64,000 nucleotides of DNA from Microcaldota archaeon (GTDB lineage: Archaea > Micrarchaeota > Micrarchaeia > Micrarchaeales > Micrarchaeaceae): NCBI GenBank assembly GCA_021816895.1, contig JAKAWW010000001.1:372001-436000 (forward strand). The letters run 5' to 3'. Both the position numbers and the translations under genes were made by a program. Positions 1 through 8,259 of this stretch are shown piece after piece (positions within the stretch are counted from its first letter, which is position 1; every line of letters begins with the position of its first letter). The notes under the pieces are model-generated. The model was not told the DNA's origin. It did no database searches and was given only the letters and a program-made list of their open reading frames with translations.

Positions 1-1164
1 TTCGTTGGCTTCTGTAATAATTATATCCTGCGTGCTGCCTATAAACCTATTGTTTGCCTCTGCCTGCAGCTTTCTGACGAGCCTGCTCAGCTCAGCGCTT
101 CTCTCGTTTATTGTTTCGGTGCCAAGCTGCTTCATCTTCGATGCTTCGGCATGCGGCATGGCGCCGAACTTTGATATGTTCACAACTTCGGGCTTAACCT
201 TTTTCATGAATGCCAGCGTTTCATTGAAGTCTTCTTCTGTTTCTGTTGGGAATCCAACTATTATATCGGTCTCTATTGTTATGTATGGCACTGCGGCGCG
301 CAATTCATCAATGTGCGCGTAAACGCTCTCCATCGTGTAAAGCCTCATCATTGCTTTCAAAACATTGTTGCTTCCTGATTGCACCGGTATATGGGCAAAC
401 TTGTATATGTGCCTGTCATTAAGGAGCACGGCGAGCGCTTTGGCATACCTATCAAGGAATTGGGGGTTTAGCATGCCCACGCGCATCATAAAGTCCCCTT
501 CAATGCGCCTTGCCTTATCTAAAAGCCCTACGATGCTTGTATTCCTGTCAGCGCCATATGCGCCCGTATCTTGTGCAGTGAGGTCTATCTCCTTTGCACC
601 TCTTGCAACGCTCAGCCTTATCGCTTCAAGTATCATCTCTTCGGGAAAGCTGTTCAGTGGCCCGCGCGCAAACTTCGTTTCGCAAAAGCTGCAGTTGCTC
701 AGGCAGCCGTCGCTAAGAGGTATTTTTGCAATAACGCTATTATTTGGCTTAAAGAATTCAAGCCTGTTGTTCTTGGTGTATGTATCAAAGACTACTTTCT
801 TGCCCGAGCTTACGAGCTGCAAGGCTTTTGGCAGCATGGCAATGTTCGGCGTGGTTACTATGCTCACGTTCGGAGCATACTTTCTTATAAGGCTTTGGTC
901 TGCCGATGCCAGGCAGCCAGTGGCAACAACCTTCGCGCCTGCGTTGCTAAGCTTCTGCAATTCATAGAGTATCTTCTGCTCAGTCGGCTTCTTCACTGCG
1001 CATGTATTTATGATTACAATGTCTTTGCTGTTTTGTGCCACACCAAGCCCATCCAGCTTGTCCTCATATGCAACCTCATAGCCTGCATCTGCCAGCACAT
1101 TGCCCATGAGCATGCTGTCCGCTTGGTTGAGCGTGCAGCCGTATATCTTTATGCTCACTTTCAT
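1..1164 (-). CDS. CDKAL1/MtaB-type tRNA methylthiotransferase (3' end outside window)
   Basis: Radical SAM enzyme expected to convert t6A37 to ms2t6A37 in tRNAs reading ANN codons. Translating the minus strand from the ATG at 1164 gives an open frame of 388 codons that runs off the left edge, so the C-terminal TRAM region is missing. The N-terminal methylthiotransferase domain starts MKVSIKIYGCTLNQAD, with Cys ligands also in INTCAVKKPTEQK and ATGCLAS. The radical SAM domain has the CxxxCxxC cluster motif in SDGCLSNCSFCETKFARG. Further family blocks are LTAQDTGAYG, HIPVQSGSNNVLKAMMR and ETDIIVGFPTETEEDF. The archaeal/eukaryotic e-MtaB subfamily is the best fit. The product class is secure; the subfamily is inferred from motif wording. 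Confidence 0.9.
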   Translation of the reverse strand, partial: MKVSIKIYGCTLNQADSMLMGNVLADAGYEVAYEDKLDGLGVAQNSKDIVIINTCAVKKPTEQKILYELQKLSNAGAKVVATGCLASADQSLIRKYAPNVSIVTTPNIAMLPKALQLVSSGKKVVFDTYTKNNRLEFFKPNNSVIAKIPLSDGCLSNCSFCETKFARGPLNSFPEEMILEAIRLSVARGAKEIDLTAQDTGAYGADRNTSIVGLLDKARRIEGDFMMRVGMLNPQFLDRYAKALAVLLNDRHIYKFAHIPVQSGSNNVLKAMMRLYTMESVYAHIDELRAAVPYITIETDIIVGFPTETEEDFNETLAFMKKVKPEVVNISKFGAMPHAEASKMKQLGTETINERSAELSRLVRKLQAEANNRFIGSTQDIIITEANE

Positions 1165-1209
1165 AAACTCAATATTATTTTGCACAAAACCTATAAAAAT
1201 AAGCCCTGT

Positions 1210-1314
1210 TCACGGTGGCGTGTAGCCAGAATACCAGTTAGAGGCATAATTAACACCTGTTGCTTGGCCATTGTTGCCGTTGCCGCTGTAGTCGTTGGCA
1301 TTGCAGCCCTTATA
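1210..1314 (-). pseudogene. Relic of the C-terminal end of a LamG-domain surface protein
   Basis: A 34-codon open stretch between two in-frame TGA codons reads YKGCNANDYSGNGNNGQATG, then VNYASNWYSGYTPP. It closely resembles the LamG-repeat ends of the surface proteins at 47-55 kb (for example LNGNLNDYSGNGNNGVGSG), but it has no start codon or upstream domain. It lies immediately downstream of the toxin stop at 1334 on the same strand, so it may be the tail of a LamG gene whose 5' part was lost when the AbiE pair arrived. No function is expected. Confidence 0.6.
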
Positions 1315-1333
1315 TCATAACATCAACATTTTC

Positions 1334-2155
1334 TCAGGCATTGGTGCTCTTCCCATTTCTCTCGCCTGTTAGCGCTTCTATCAGTTGCTTCTTTACCTCG
1401 TTCAGTTTGGGCAAACCTTTTACCAGATATTTCAATTCCTCCTTCCACCTGTTCTCTTTCATAGCTCGTATCTTGCTGACCAGCTGCTTCTCATTGTATT
1501 TTTCATTTCTAAGCTTTAGCTTTTTATTGAACAATGCTTTGTCATATTTTATCAGTTTGCGCCGCATCATGAAGTATGCATCGTATATATCACGAGTTTC
1601 GTTTCTCTCCATTATTGCACACAGCTTTTCTGCAAGCAGCTCCTCGACAGGCATCAAATAGATTACCATTGTGCCTATGTCATAGTATTTGGATACGAAG
1701 CTTAAAGATTCCGGCTTCAGGATCAGATCGTGCCTCACGCTTATATCAATTTTTATCTTGTGCCTTTTGCCAGTTTTCGCAAACAACGGCCCCTCAACGA
1801 AGAATTCGCTCCTTATGCTAGTTAGCAACCCGTTTTCATCATTTACAAGAACGTTGCCCTTGTTCTTTGTTATGTTGTAGCTCCTTTCAAAATCTTTTAC
1901 TACAGGCTCTATTAGGCTGTCTATCCTTGCCCCTATTCCTGATGCATCGCCCATGTAGCTGAAGTCAAGGTCTTCCGAGAATCTGTCAAGCCCGTGCAGC
2001 ATGTATAGTGCAGTGCCCCCTTTGAATTCTAAGTAGTTAGATATCCTGTTTATTGAAATAGTCTTGAGCATTAAGTTTAGCAAATAGTCCTTTTCTAGCT
2101 GGCGCTCATCGCTGAACAGGTTCCCGAACTTTAGCAGTGAAGCTTCGTCAATCAT
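1334..2155 (-). CDS. AbiEii/AbiGii-family nucleotidyltransferase toxin
   Basis: About 273 residues. Near the N-terminus the protein shows FKGGTALYMLHGLDRFSEDL followed by DF, the GG-x12-DxD nucleotidyltransferase signature of AbiEii (COG2253) toxins. Later blocks KIKIDISVR and PVEELLAEKLCAIMERNETR, followed by DIYD, match conserved family positions. In the studied AbiE systems the toxin is a DNA-polymerase-beta-like nucleotidyltransferase neutralised by AbiEi. The upstream regulator gene overlaps it by a few bases, the classic bicistronic order. The ATG at 2155 is preferred over a TTG at 2161. The identification rests on motifs and on partner order; its target in this cell is unknown. Confidence 0.85.
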   Translation of the reverse strand: MIDEASLLKFGNLFSDERQLEKDYLLNLMLKTISINRISNYLEFKGGTALYMLHGLDRFSEDLDFSYMGDASGIGARIDSLIEPVVKDFERSYNITKNKGNVLVNDENGLLTSIRSEFFVEGPLFAKTGKRHKIKIDISVRHDLILKPESLSFVSKYYDIGTMVIYLMPVEELLAEKLCAIMERNETRDIYDAYFMMRRKLIKYDKALFNKKLKLRNEKYNEKQLVSKIRAMKENRWKEELKYLVKGLPKLNEVKKQLIEALTGERNGKSTNA

Positions 2156-2825
2156 ATACAATGCGCCATTTTTTGTTTATTTTTTTGCCGTTTGCGTTAG
2201 TGTAAACATAATTCCTGTATATATGATTTTCCAGCTTTTCCGTAGCCAAGCCTGCGCTTTCCATGATAAAGCCTAGCTTGTTCACAAGGGTTTTCCTACC
2301 AGCCCTTATGGCGTATTCTTCGAGTTTTTCTGCACTTACCATGTTTTCCTCATTGGCCATCTTCATCGCGTCAAGCAGCAGCTGCAGCCTTACGTTGAAG
2401 TACAAGCAGTCTACGAAAAGCTTTTCTGGTTCAGCTATGTATGCGCCGCCTTTCTTCACATAGCCAAACATAAGCTGCCTCCTTACCTTTCTGAACTCTA
2501 TCTCGTTCCTGCCCGATACGATGCCCTTGTGCCTTTCCAGCGTTATCACAGAGTAGCGTATTATGTTCTGGTCTATCAGCCCGTAATACTGCATTCCGGC
2601 GAGAAGGCTCACATAGGATGGAAACATTATGTTGGATGCTATCTCATACATGTCAGCACCCTTTATCGCGTAAACGCCCCTCTCTATCCTAATTACATCC
2701 CTGCTTTTCGAGAGCATGAGCGACGCGTACGCTATCGGCTTGCCCATGAATTTCGCGGCATCGTAAGTTGTGAAAACCTTCTTGTTGGCGCGCGAAAGTT
2801 CATCCAAAACATCCATAAAGCGCAT
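2148..2825 (-). CDS. AbiEi-type antitoxin/transcriptional regulator
   Basis: 225 residues. The N-terminus (MRFMDVLDELSRANKKVFTT, then YDAAKFMG...YASLMLSKSRDVIRIERGVYAI) is the winged-helix arrangement of AbiEi antitoxins, which end their DNA-binding wing with a 'G-x-Y-x-l' strand. The middle (SYVSLLAGMQYYGLIDQN) matches the family's C-terminal domain. It is the promoter-proximal gene of the AbiE pair and its stop overlaps the start of the toxin gene, so the two are probably translationally coupled. In known AbiE systems this protein also represses its own operon through inverted repeats. The intergenic region upstream (2826-3090) contains inverted repeats, but they cannot be assigned to it. 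Confidence 0.8.
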   Translation of the reverse strand: MRFMDVLDELSRANKKVFTTYDAAKFMGKPIAYASLMLSKSRDVIRIERGVYAIKGADMYEIASNIMFPSYVSLLAGMQYYGLIDQNIIRYSVITLERHKGIVSGRNEIEFRKVRRQLMFGYVKKGGAYIAEPEKLFVDCLYFNVRLQLLLDAMKMANEENMVSAEKLEEYAIRAGRKTLVNKLGFIMESAGLATEKLENHIYRNYVYTNANGKKINKKWRIVYD

Positions 2826-3150
2826 ATTTTAACATTATGGAGCAAGATATTTATACTTTTCTATAAATAACTATGCACAAAATAGTAATTGGTGGTTCAA
2901 GATGACCAATCAAAAAGCCACCATTGGAAGCCCACAACTTCAATCGTGGTATGATGTCACTATTTTAGATTGAAGATCCGATAAGTACATTGCTTGCTTT
3001 TTCACACTATCACAAATGCTATTAAAAAATAATAAATAGGTTTCTTTGTGTGTGCCATCAGATCCAAAAAAACTGCCCACTCAAAGAAAAGGTTTATAAT
3101 CCATAACTCCTAATAAAATCAGCGATTAATGCATACTGCAAGGTGTAACA
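2826..3150. other. Intergenic region with inverted repeats between the AbiE pair and a zinc-binding protein gene
   Basis: No convincing ORF. Visible structure: CTTCAATC (2938-2945) and its complement GATTGAAG (2968-2975); TGGTGG (2890-2895) and CCACCA (2918-2923). These could be operator sites for the divergent AbiEi regulator or part of a small RNA. No tRNA-like or C/D-box pattern could be confirmed. Confidence 0.45.
3088..3101 (+). promoter_or_regulatory. Archaeal BRE/TATA promoter for the zinc-binding protein gene
   Basis: GAAAAGGTTTATAATCC resembles a BRE followed by a TATA box (TTTATAAT at 3093-3100). It is about 50 bases before the ATG at 3151, leaving a short 5' UTR that carries the SD AAGGTGT at 3140-3146. 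Confidence 0.55.
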
Positions 3151-3375
3151 ATGATACTTTGTGAAAGATGTAAGAGGGAGACATACCGCTACGAAACCTG
3201 CAACTACTGTGGCAGGAAGGTGTGCTACGACTGCATAAAGAGCAGTCGCAGGTACCATAAGACAGTGAGGCTCGTAATCTGCAAGGACTGCTGGGGAGAC
3301 ATGAAAAAGAGGAGAGCCTTCAAGAACAACAGCGCAGAAGTTCTTGAGGCAAAGGCGCAGGCTGCTACTGCATAA
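3151..3375 (+). CDS. Small two-site zinc-binding (treble-clef/FYVE-like) protein
   Basis: 74 residues with four CxxC pairs: CERC (4-7), CNYC (17-20), CYDC (25-28) and CKDC (44-47). This spacing suggests two interleaved zinc sites as in FYVE/RING-like or treble-clef domains. The C-terminal 25 residues are basic, then alanine-rich. SD AAGGTGT lies just upstream of the ATG, and ileS begins 37 bases downstream on the same strand, so co-transcription is likely. Similar short zinc proteins occur in many archaea, usually uncharacterised; RNA or protein binding would be a guess. Confidence 0.75.
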   Translation: MILCERCKRETYRYETCNYCGRKVCYDCIKSSRRYHKTVRLVICKDCWGDMKKRRAFKNNSAEVLEAKAQAATA

Positions 3376-3412
3376 AGCTTGCCGTGCTTGCAATTAGGCT
3401 CGTGGTGCGTCA

Positions 3413-6400
3413 ATGGACATGAAGGCTTTTGAAGACTCGGTGCTCAGGTACTGGCTTGAAAAAAACGTAAACGCGAGCTTAAAGCAGAAGAACAAGGGCA
3501 ATAAAAAGTTCTATTTCCTTGACGGTCCGCCCTATGCTTCTGGCGAGCCAGGGTTCTACCATGCGTGGGTGGTAGTAACAAAAGACCTTGTGCTGCGCTA
3601 CAAGCGCTATCGCGGCTTTGATGTCCATGACAGGGCAGGCTTTGATGTGCATGGGTTGCCTATAGAGGTCAAGGTGGAAAAGCAGCTGAACCTTGCCTCA
3701 AAGAAGGACATACAGGAGCGCATAGGGGTTGCAAACTTCATAGATAAATGCAAGAGCTTTGCCGATGAACAGGTAAAGCTTGCAACGGGCACGTTCCTTA
3801 GGTATGGATCTTCGATGGATTTCAAGGACATGTACGTGCCGCACAGGAAGGAATACATGGAAAGAAGCTGGGCCATATTCAAGAAGATATATGACAAAAA
3901 GCTCGTATATGAAGGCAGGGAGCCTCTTGCCTATTGCCCGCACTGCGAAACCGTGCTTTCGCAAGGCCCTGAAATAGAATACAGCATGGAGAACGATCCC
4001 TCAATATTCATAAAATTCAAGGTAAAGGAAGGAACTTCTAATGTATCACTGCCTGACAATACCTACCTGGTAGTATGGACAACTACACCATGGACCTTGG
4101 TGTCAAATGTCGCTATAGCGGTAAATCCAAAGGAGCTTTATGTAGTCGCAGGCACAGGTAGCGAGAACTTCATAATTGCAAAAAGCAGGCTTGACGAATT
4201 CGCTTCCGCAACTGGCATCAACCTTGTCGTGGCTGGCGAATTTTATGGCAGCGAGCTTGAAGGAACTCAATACTTGGGCTTGTTTGGCAACGATGTGCCT
4301 GCTCAATCAAGAATAAGCAAACATCATATTGTCATAACTAGCGAGAGCTTCGTATCTGCTTCGGAAGGCACAGGCTTGCTGCATGTCGCCCCTGGCCACG
4401 GCCCCGAAGACTTTAAGCTCGGCAGGGAGCACAAGATGCCCGTGTTGTCTCCTGTAGATGAGCATGCGCGCTACAATGCAGAAGCCGGCATCTTCGCAAA
4501 TCTGCAGGTGCCTTCTGAGGCCAATAAGGCAGTGCTTGACTATCTCAAGAAGGGCGGGGCGCTCATACTGCATGGCACAGTGAGCCACAGCTACCCGCAC
4601 TGCTGGCGCTGCGGCAGCAAGCTCATCTATGTGGCCACGAAGCAGTACTACATAAACGTCGGCAAGATCAAGGGCAAGATGCTTGCGCAAAACAAAAAGG
4701 TAAAGTGGTATCCTGGCTATTCGTCAAAATGGTTCGAAGACGCGATAAACAGCTCTCCCGACTGGTGCATCTCAAGGCAGAGGTACTGGGGCATACCTAT
4801 ACCATTGTGGGAGTGCGAAAAGTGCGGCAATGAAAAGGTTGTAGGATCAGCAAATGAGCTTGAAGAACTTTCAGGCCAGGAGCAAGAGCTCAGCGACCTG
4901 CACAGGCAGCACGTTGATGGAATTGAAATTAAATGCGACAAGTGTGGAGGCACTATGCGCAGGATACCAGACATATTTGATGTATGGTACGATTCTGGCG
5001 TAGCCCATACAGCTAGCCTTTCCGATGATGAGTTCGCAAAGCTCTTTCCTGCAGACTGGATATCGGAAAGCCTAGACCAGTTGCGCGGTTGGTTCACTAC
5101 TTTGCTAAGGACTGGCGTAGCGCTATATGGCAAAACACCATTCCTAAGCGTTAGCATTGGCGGCATGGTAAAGGACGAGACGGGCCAGGAAATGCACAGG
5201 CACCTCGGCAATATCATCAGCGCAAACGAGCTGCTCGAGATATCGACTGCAGACGCTTTCAGGCTGTGGAGCCAAAGCCATCCCAGGTGGGAGGAGCTGC
5301 GGCTTAAGAAGGAGGAGCTCATTGAGGCAAACAGCAACATGATTACCATATACAACATAGCGGAACTTGCAAAGGAGCTTTTCCAGCGCGCAGGCATAGA
5401 TGCAAAGAGCATCTTAAGGCCTCCGGCAGGCCTTGAGCTTGAGGAGCAGTGGATCGTGTCGAGGCTCAACAGCCTAATACTCGATTCCACAGTGCACCTT
5501 GACAGGTACGAGATAGACAGCATGGTAAGGAATGTAAGGGAATTCCTTCTCGAAGACGTGAGCAGGTTCTACCTGAAGTTTGCCAAGCAACGCGCCGAGC
5601 AGTATTCTGCGCGTACCGTAAAGAGGGTCGCTACACTGCTTGCATATGTGCTGAGAAATGCGCTTGTAATATCCTCAATAGTGGTGCCATTTGCTGCCGA
5701 GCACATATACCAGGAGCTTTTCAGCAGCGGCGAAAGCATATTCATGAACAAATGGCCCAAGCCAATGAAGAGCAAGATAAGCACAGAGATAGAGGAAAAA
5801 TTCAAGCTGCTCAAGCTTGTCTGCAATGCAGCTCTGTCGGTTAGGGAGCAAAAGGGCGCCAAGCTCAGGTGGCCCATCAGCGAGGTAATAGTCAAGACTA
5901 ACGATGAATCGGTGCTTGAAGCGGTAAGCGAGCTCGCACCGTTCATAGAGATGTATGCAAATGCAAAGATGCTCAAGACTTCAGAAGTCGCAACATCAAA
6001 GAAGCTTATAAAGCCCCTATTCGCGAAATTGGGCCCGTCTTTCAAGGCTGATGCTCCGATGGTCGCGGAAGAGCTGTCAAGGCAGGATGCCGACACAGTA
6101 AACAACGAAATAGCTGCAAATGGATTTTATGAGCTTCATACAGGCAAGGGTGTTTTCAACATCGAAGCCGGACATTTTGCGGTGGTGGAAAATACCGAAG
6201 CTGAAAGCGGGACTTCTGTGCAGTACAACAATTCTTCAATAATAGTTGACATTAACGCCGAGCAGACAGAAGAGCTGCGCAAGGAGCTTGTCAAAAGGGA
6301 ATTCATAAGGCGCATACAGATGATGAGAAAGGAGATGAAGCTCAGCAAGCCCGAAAAGGTTGACCTATATGCAAAAATGCCCGTGAAGTATGCTGAGCTT

Positions 6401-6544
6401 ATTGATACATACATCAACGAAATAAAAAAGAAGGCTAGCATAAGGCATGCAAAGCTCAACGCCGAAATGCCCAGCGGCGCATATGAAAAAGGCTGGAGCA
6501 TATTCGACGAAGAGTTTATAATAGCCCTTGCCAAGACAGCATAA
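3413..6544 (+). CDS. ileS: Isoleucyl-tRNA synthetase with eroded HIGH and KMSKS motifs
   Basis: 1043 residues, the usual length for archaeal IleRS, charging tRNA-Ile with isoleucine. The CP1 editing domain is well conserved (VVWTTTPWTL, EGTGLLHVAPGHGPEDF), as are the tryptophan-rich block SSPDWCISRQRYWGIPIPLW, zinc-type CxxC pairs, and SLDQLRGWFTTLL. The class I signatures are abnormal: the HIGH position (residues 47-50, in PPYASGEPGFYHAW) reads GFYH instead of H-Y-G-H, and the KMSKS position (593-597, in KDETGQEMHRHLGN) reads EMHRH. The rest of the catalytic core and the anticodon-binding domain look intact and no other ileS is visible here. It is probably the working enzyme with altered ATP contacts, but loss of activity cannot be excluded. 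Confidence 0.95.
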   Translation: MDMKAFEDSVLRYWLEKNVNASLKQKNKGNKKFYFLDGPPYASGEPGFYHAWVVVTKDLVLRYKRYRGFDVHDRAGFDVHGLPIEVKVEKQLNLASKKDIQERIGVANFIDKCKSFADEQVKLATGTFLRYGSSMDFKDMYVPHRKEYMERSWAIFKKIYDKKLVYEGREPLAYCPHCETVLSQGPEIEYSMENDPSIFIKFKVKEGTSNVSLPDNTYLVVWTTTPWTLVSNVAIAVNPKELYVVAGTGSENFIIAKSRLDEFASATGINLVVAGEFYGSELEGTQYLGLFGNDVPAQSRISKHHIVITSESFVSASEGTGLLHVAPGHGPEDFKLGREHKMPVLSPVDEHARYNAEAGIFANLQVPSEANKAVLDYLKKGGALILHGTVSHSYPHCWRCGSKLIYVATKQYYINVGKIKGKMLAQNKKVKWYPGYSSKWFEDAINSSPDWCISRQRYWGIPIPLWECEKCGNEKVVGSANELEELSGQEQELSDLHRQHVDGIEIKCDKCGGTMRRIPDIFDVWYDSGVAHTASLSDDEFAKLFPADWISESLDQLRGWFTTLLRTGVALYGKTPFLSVSIGGMVKDETGQEMHRHLGNIISANELLEISTADAFRLWSQSHPRWEELRLKKEELIEANSNMITIYNIAELAKELFQRAGIDAKSILRPPAGLELEEQWIVSRLNSLILDSTVHLDRYEIDSMVRNVREFLLEDVSRFYLKFAKQRAEQYSARTVKRVATLLAYVLRNALVISSIVVPFAAEHIYQELFSSGESIFMNKWPKPMKSKISTEIEEKFKLLKLVCNAALSVREQKGAKLRWPISEVIVKTNDESVLEAVSELAPFIEMYANAKMLKTSEVATSKKLIKPLFAKLGPSFKADAPMVAEELSRQDADTVNNEIAANGFYELHTGKGVFNIEAGHFAVVENTEAESGTSVQYNNSSIIVDINAEQTEELRKELVKREFIRRIQMMRKEMKLSKPEKVDLYAKMPVKYAELIDTYINEIKKKASIRHAKLNAEMPSGAYEKGWSIFDEEFIIALAKTA

Positions 6545-6576
6545 CAAACTAATACTTATAGCCATAAATGTAAATC

Positions 6577-7146
6577 ATGGCCGGCTTGCCTGAGCAATAC
6601 AGCGGCGCAGAATCGTTCAAGCACATAGATAAGCTCATAGCCAGCAATGACCGCGAGCTGCTTATCATATCGCCATACATAAGCGACTACTACACAAGGA
6701 AGCTCCTAAGGCAGAAGAGGAAGAGGATACGCGTAATAACTTCTGAAGGCTCTGTTGCAAAAGGCAAGCTCCTTGCATCATTGCACAAAACCCAATGGCG
6801 AAGCTACGCGCAGGCCATTATATATTTTGCAGTTCTGGCAGGAATATTTGCATACATACGAATAGCTTATGCGGCACTTGCTTCTCTTGCTTTTGTTGCT
6901 GGCATTGCAATTGTATTTGCCCATAATGCAAGAAAAGGCTCAAATTCAAACATAGAAGTCAAGTCTACAGGAAAGCAGTTTATCCATGAGAAGATGTACA
7001 TAGGGGACAATATTGCAATCGTGGGCAGTGCAAACCTTACCTTCAGCGGCATGCATAAAAACATAGAGCACATAGAGATAATAAGCGATGCGGCTTACAT
7101 AGCAAAGCTGAAAAGCCACTTCGAAGTGCTTTGGAAGTCGTATTAG
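6577..7146 (+). CDS. Single-HKD phospholipase D-like membrane protein
   Basis: 189 residues. The C-terminal part contains one HKD motif, FIHEKMYIGDNIAIVGSANLT (H, K, D, then GSxN), typical of the PLD/nuclease superfamily, whose single-motif members dimerise (Nuc, BfiI). Unusually, two membrane-spanning helices (about residues 85-117) interrupt the domain between the N-terminal half (DRELLIISPYISDYYTRKLL) and the HKD motif, which would anchor the enzyme to the membrane. Substrate could be lipid or nucleic acid; the sequence does not decide. It follows ileS by 32 bases on the same strand. Confidence 0.75.
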   Translation: MAGLPEQYSGAESFKHIDKLIASNDRELLIISPYISDYYTRKLLRQKRKRIRVITSEGSVAKGKLLASLHKTQWRSYAQAIIYFAVLAGIFAYIRIAYAALASLAFVAGIAIVFAHNARKGSNSNIEVKSTGKQFIHEKMYIGDNIAIVGSANLTFSGMHKNIEHIEIISDAAYIAKLKSHFEVLWKSY

Positions 7147-7153
7147 CGCCGCG

Positions 7154-8233
7154 TTACATGAATGCCGCGCCTTTTTCTGTCACTATTACATCGTCTTCTA
7201 TCCTTATTCCGCCAAAGCCTTCTATGTATATGCCTGGCTCGTCGCTAAACACCATTCCTGGCCTAAGCTTGAACTTGTAGCCCCTGCTTAAGCCTAGGCC
7301 GTCATGCACGTCTATGCCTATGGAATGGCCCAGGCTGTGGATGAATTTACCGTTGTAAATGCCATTGCTTGCAGTATTTATGTAATGCTCAGCGGCGATG
7401 TGCGGCGCGCTGGCAAGCGCTCCTGGCTTTATCTCTCTGAGCGCTCTTGCCTGCGCCTCCTTTACTGTATTGTACATATCAATGATCCTTGCATATTTTT
7501 CAGAGCTTTTTTCGGGTTTGAATATGAACGTCCTGGTGATATCAGAGCAATAGTTCATGTACTTGGCGCCAGCATCAATTAGTACGATGCTGTTTGGCTT
7601 CAATGCTGTGCTGTCTGGCATGTGGTGCGGCATCGCCGCATTCTTGTCGAACGAGACTATGGTTTGGAATGACTGCCCGTCTGCTCCGTTGAGCATCATA
7701 AGGTAGTCGAATTGTGCAGCAAGCTTCTTCTCCGTGATCCCCTCCTTGAAATATTTTGGAATTTCGGCAAAAGCTTTCTTCGCGATTGCGTTTGCCTTCC
7801 TCATGAGCGCAATTTCACCGGGATCTTTTACGAGCCTTGCTTCTGCAAATGCACCGCTTGCGTCTATTATGCGCTTCGCGCCTAACTCAAGTATGCGCTT
7901 TGCATAGCCGTAAGGCAGAAAGCTTCCGTTTATGCCCACCGTTCTGCCACTTACTTGCTCGCGTATAATGCTGTCTATTGCATCCTTGCTGTTCTCCTTT
8001 ATTACGCGCATGTTGTTTGGCTTCTGCTGCAATGCTGTGTAGTACTCCAATTCCGAAGTAATAAGCGTTGCAGATTTTCTCTTGAGCAATAGCACCGAAT
8101 CCTCGAAGATGCCGCTCGTGAAGCCGCTAATGTACAGGAAGTTGCTGTCTATTATGCCCGTGTTCATTACTATAATTACATCGGCGTTTGTGTGCCCAAA
8201 GATTTTTGACAATCTGCCCACAATACTGCGCAT
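7154..8233 (-). CDS. pepQ: M24-family Xaa-Pro aminopeptidase/dipeptidase
   Basis: 359 residues with the creatinase-like N-terminal domain and the pita-bread catalytic domain of M24 metallopeptidases, which cleave X-Pro bonds. Metal ligands are visible: two Asp in VLIDAGAKYMNYCSDITRTF, His in HSLGHSIGIDVHD, and the two Glu in SDEPGIYIE and GIRIEDD. It lies 26 bases downstream of the beta-CASP nuclease gene on the same strand, probably one operon. Prolidase versus aminopeptidase cannot be separated from sequence alone. Confidence 0.88.
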   Translation of the reverse strand: MRSIVGRLSKIFGHTNADVIIVMNTGIIDSNFLYISGFTSGIFEDSVLLLKRKSATLITSELEYYTALQQKPNNMRVIKENSKDAIDSIIREQVSGRTVGINGSFLPYGYAKRILELGAKRIIDASGAFAEARLVKDPGEIALMRKANAIAKKAFAEIPKYFKEGITEKKLAAQFDYLMMLNGADGQSFQTIVSFDKNAAMPHHMPDSTALKPNSIVLIDAGAKYMNYCSDITRTFIFKPEKSSEKYARIIDMYNTVKEAQARALREIKPGALASAPHIAAEHYINTASNGIYNGKFIHSLGHSIGIDVHDGLGLSRGYKFKLRPGMVFSDEPGIYIEGFGGIRIEDDVIVTEKGAAFM

Positions 8234-8259
8234 AATGCATCACACATCGCTTATATCAA

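Noticed and set aside
571-1320. Long plus-strand frames across the left edge
   Set aside because: They lie antisense to the radical SAM methylthiotransferase, whose minus-strand frame shows all family motifs.
2938-2975. CTTCAATC/GATTGAAG pair considered as a CRISPR repeat remnant
   Set aside because: Only one copy, no array or spacers and no cas gene in the window.
4717-5523. Long antisense frames across ileS (also over the secretion ATPase at 43241-44404 and hel308)
   Set aside because: Serine/leucine-rich translations typical of antisense shadows; the sense genes are certain.
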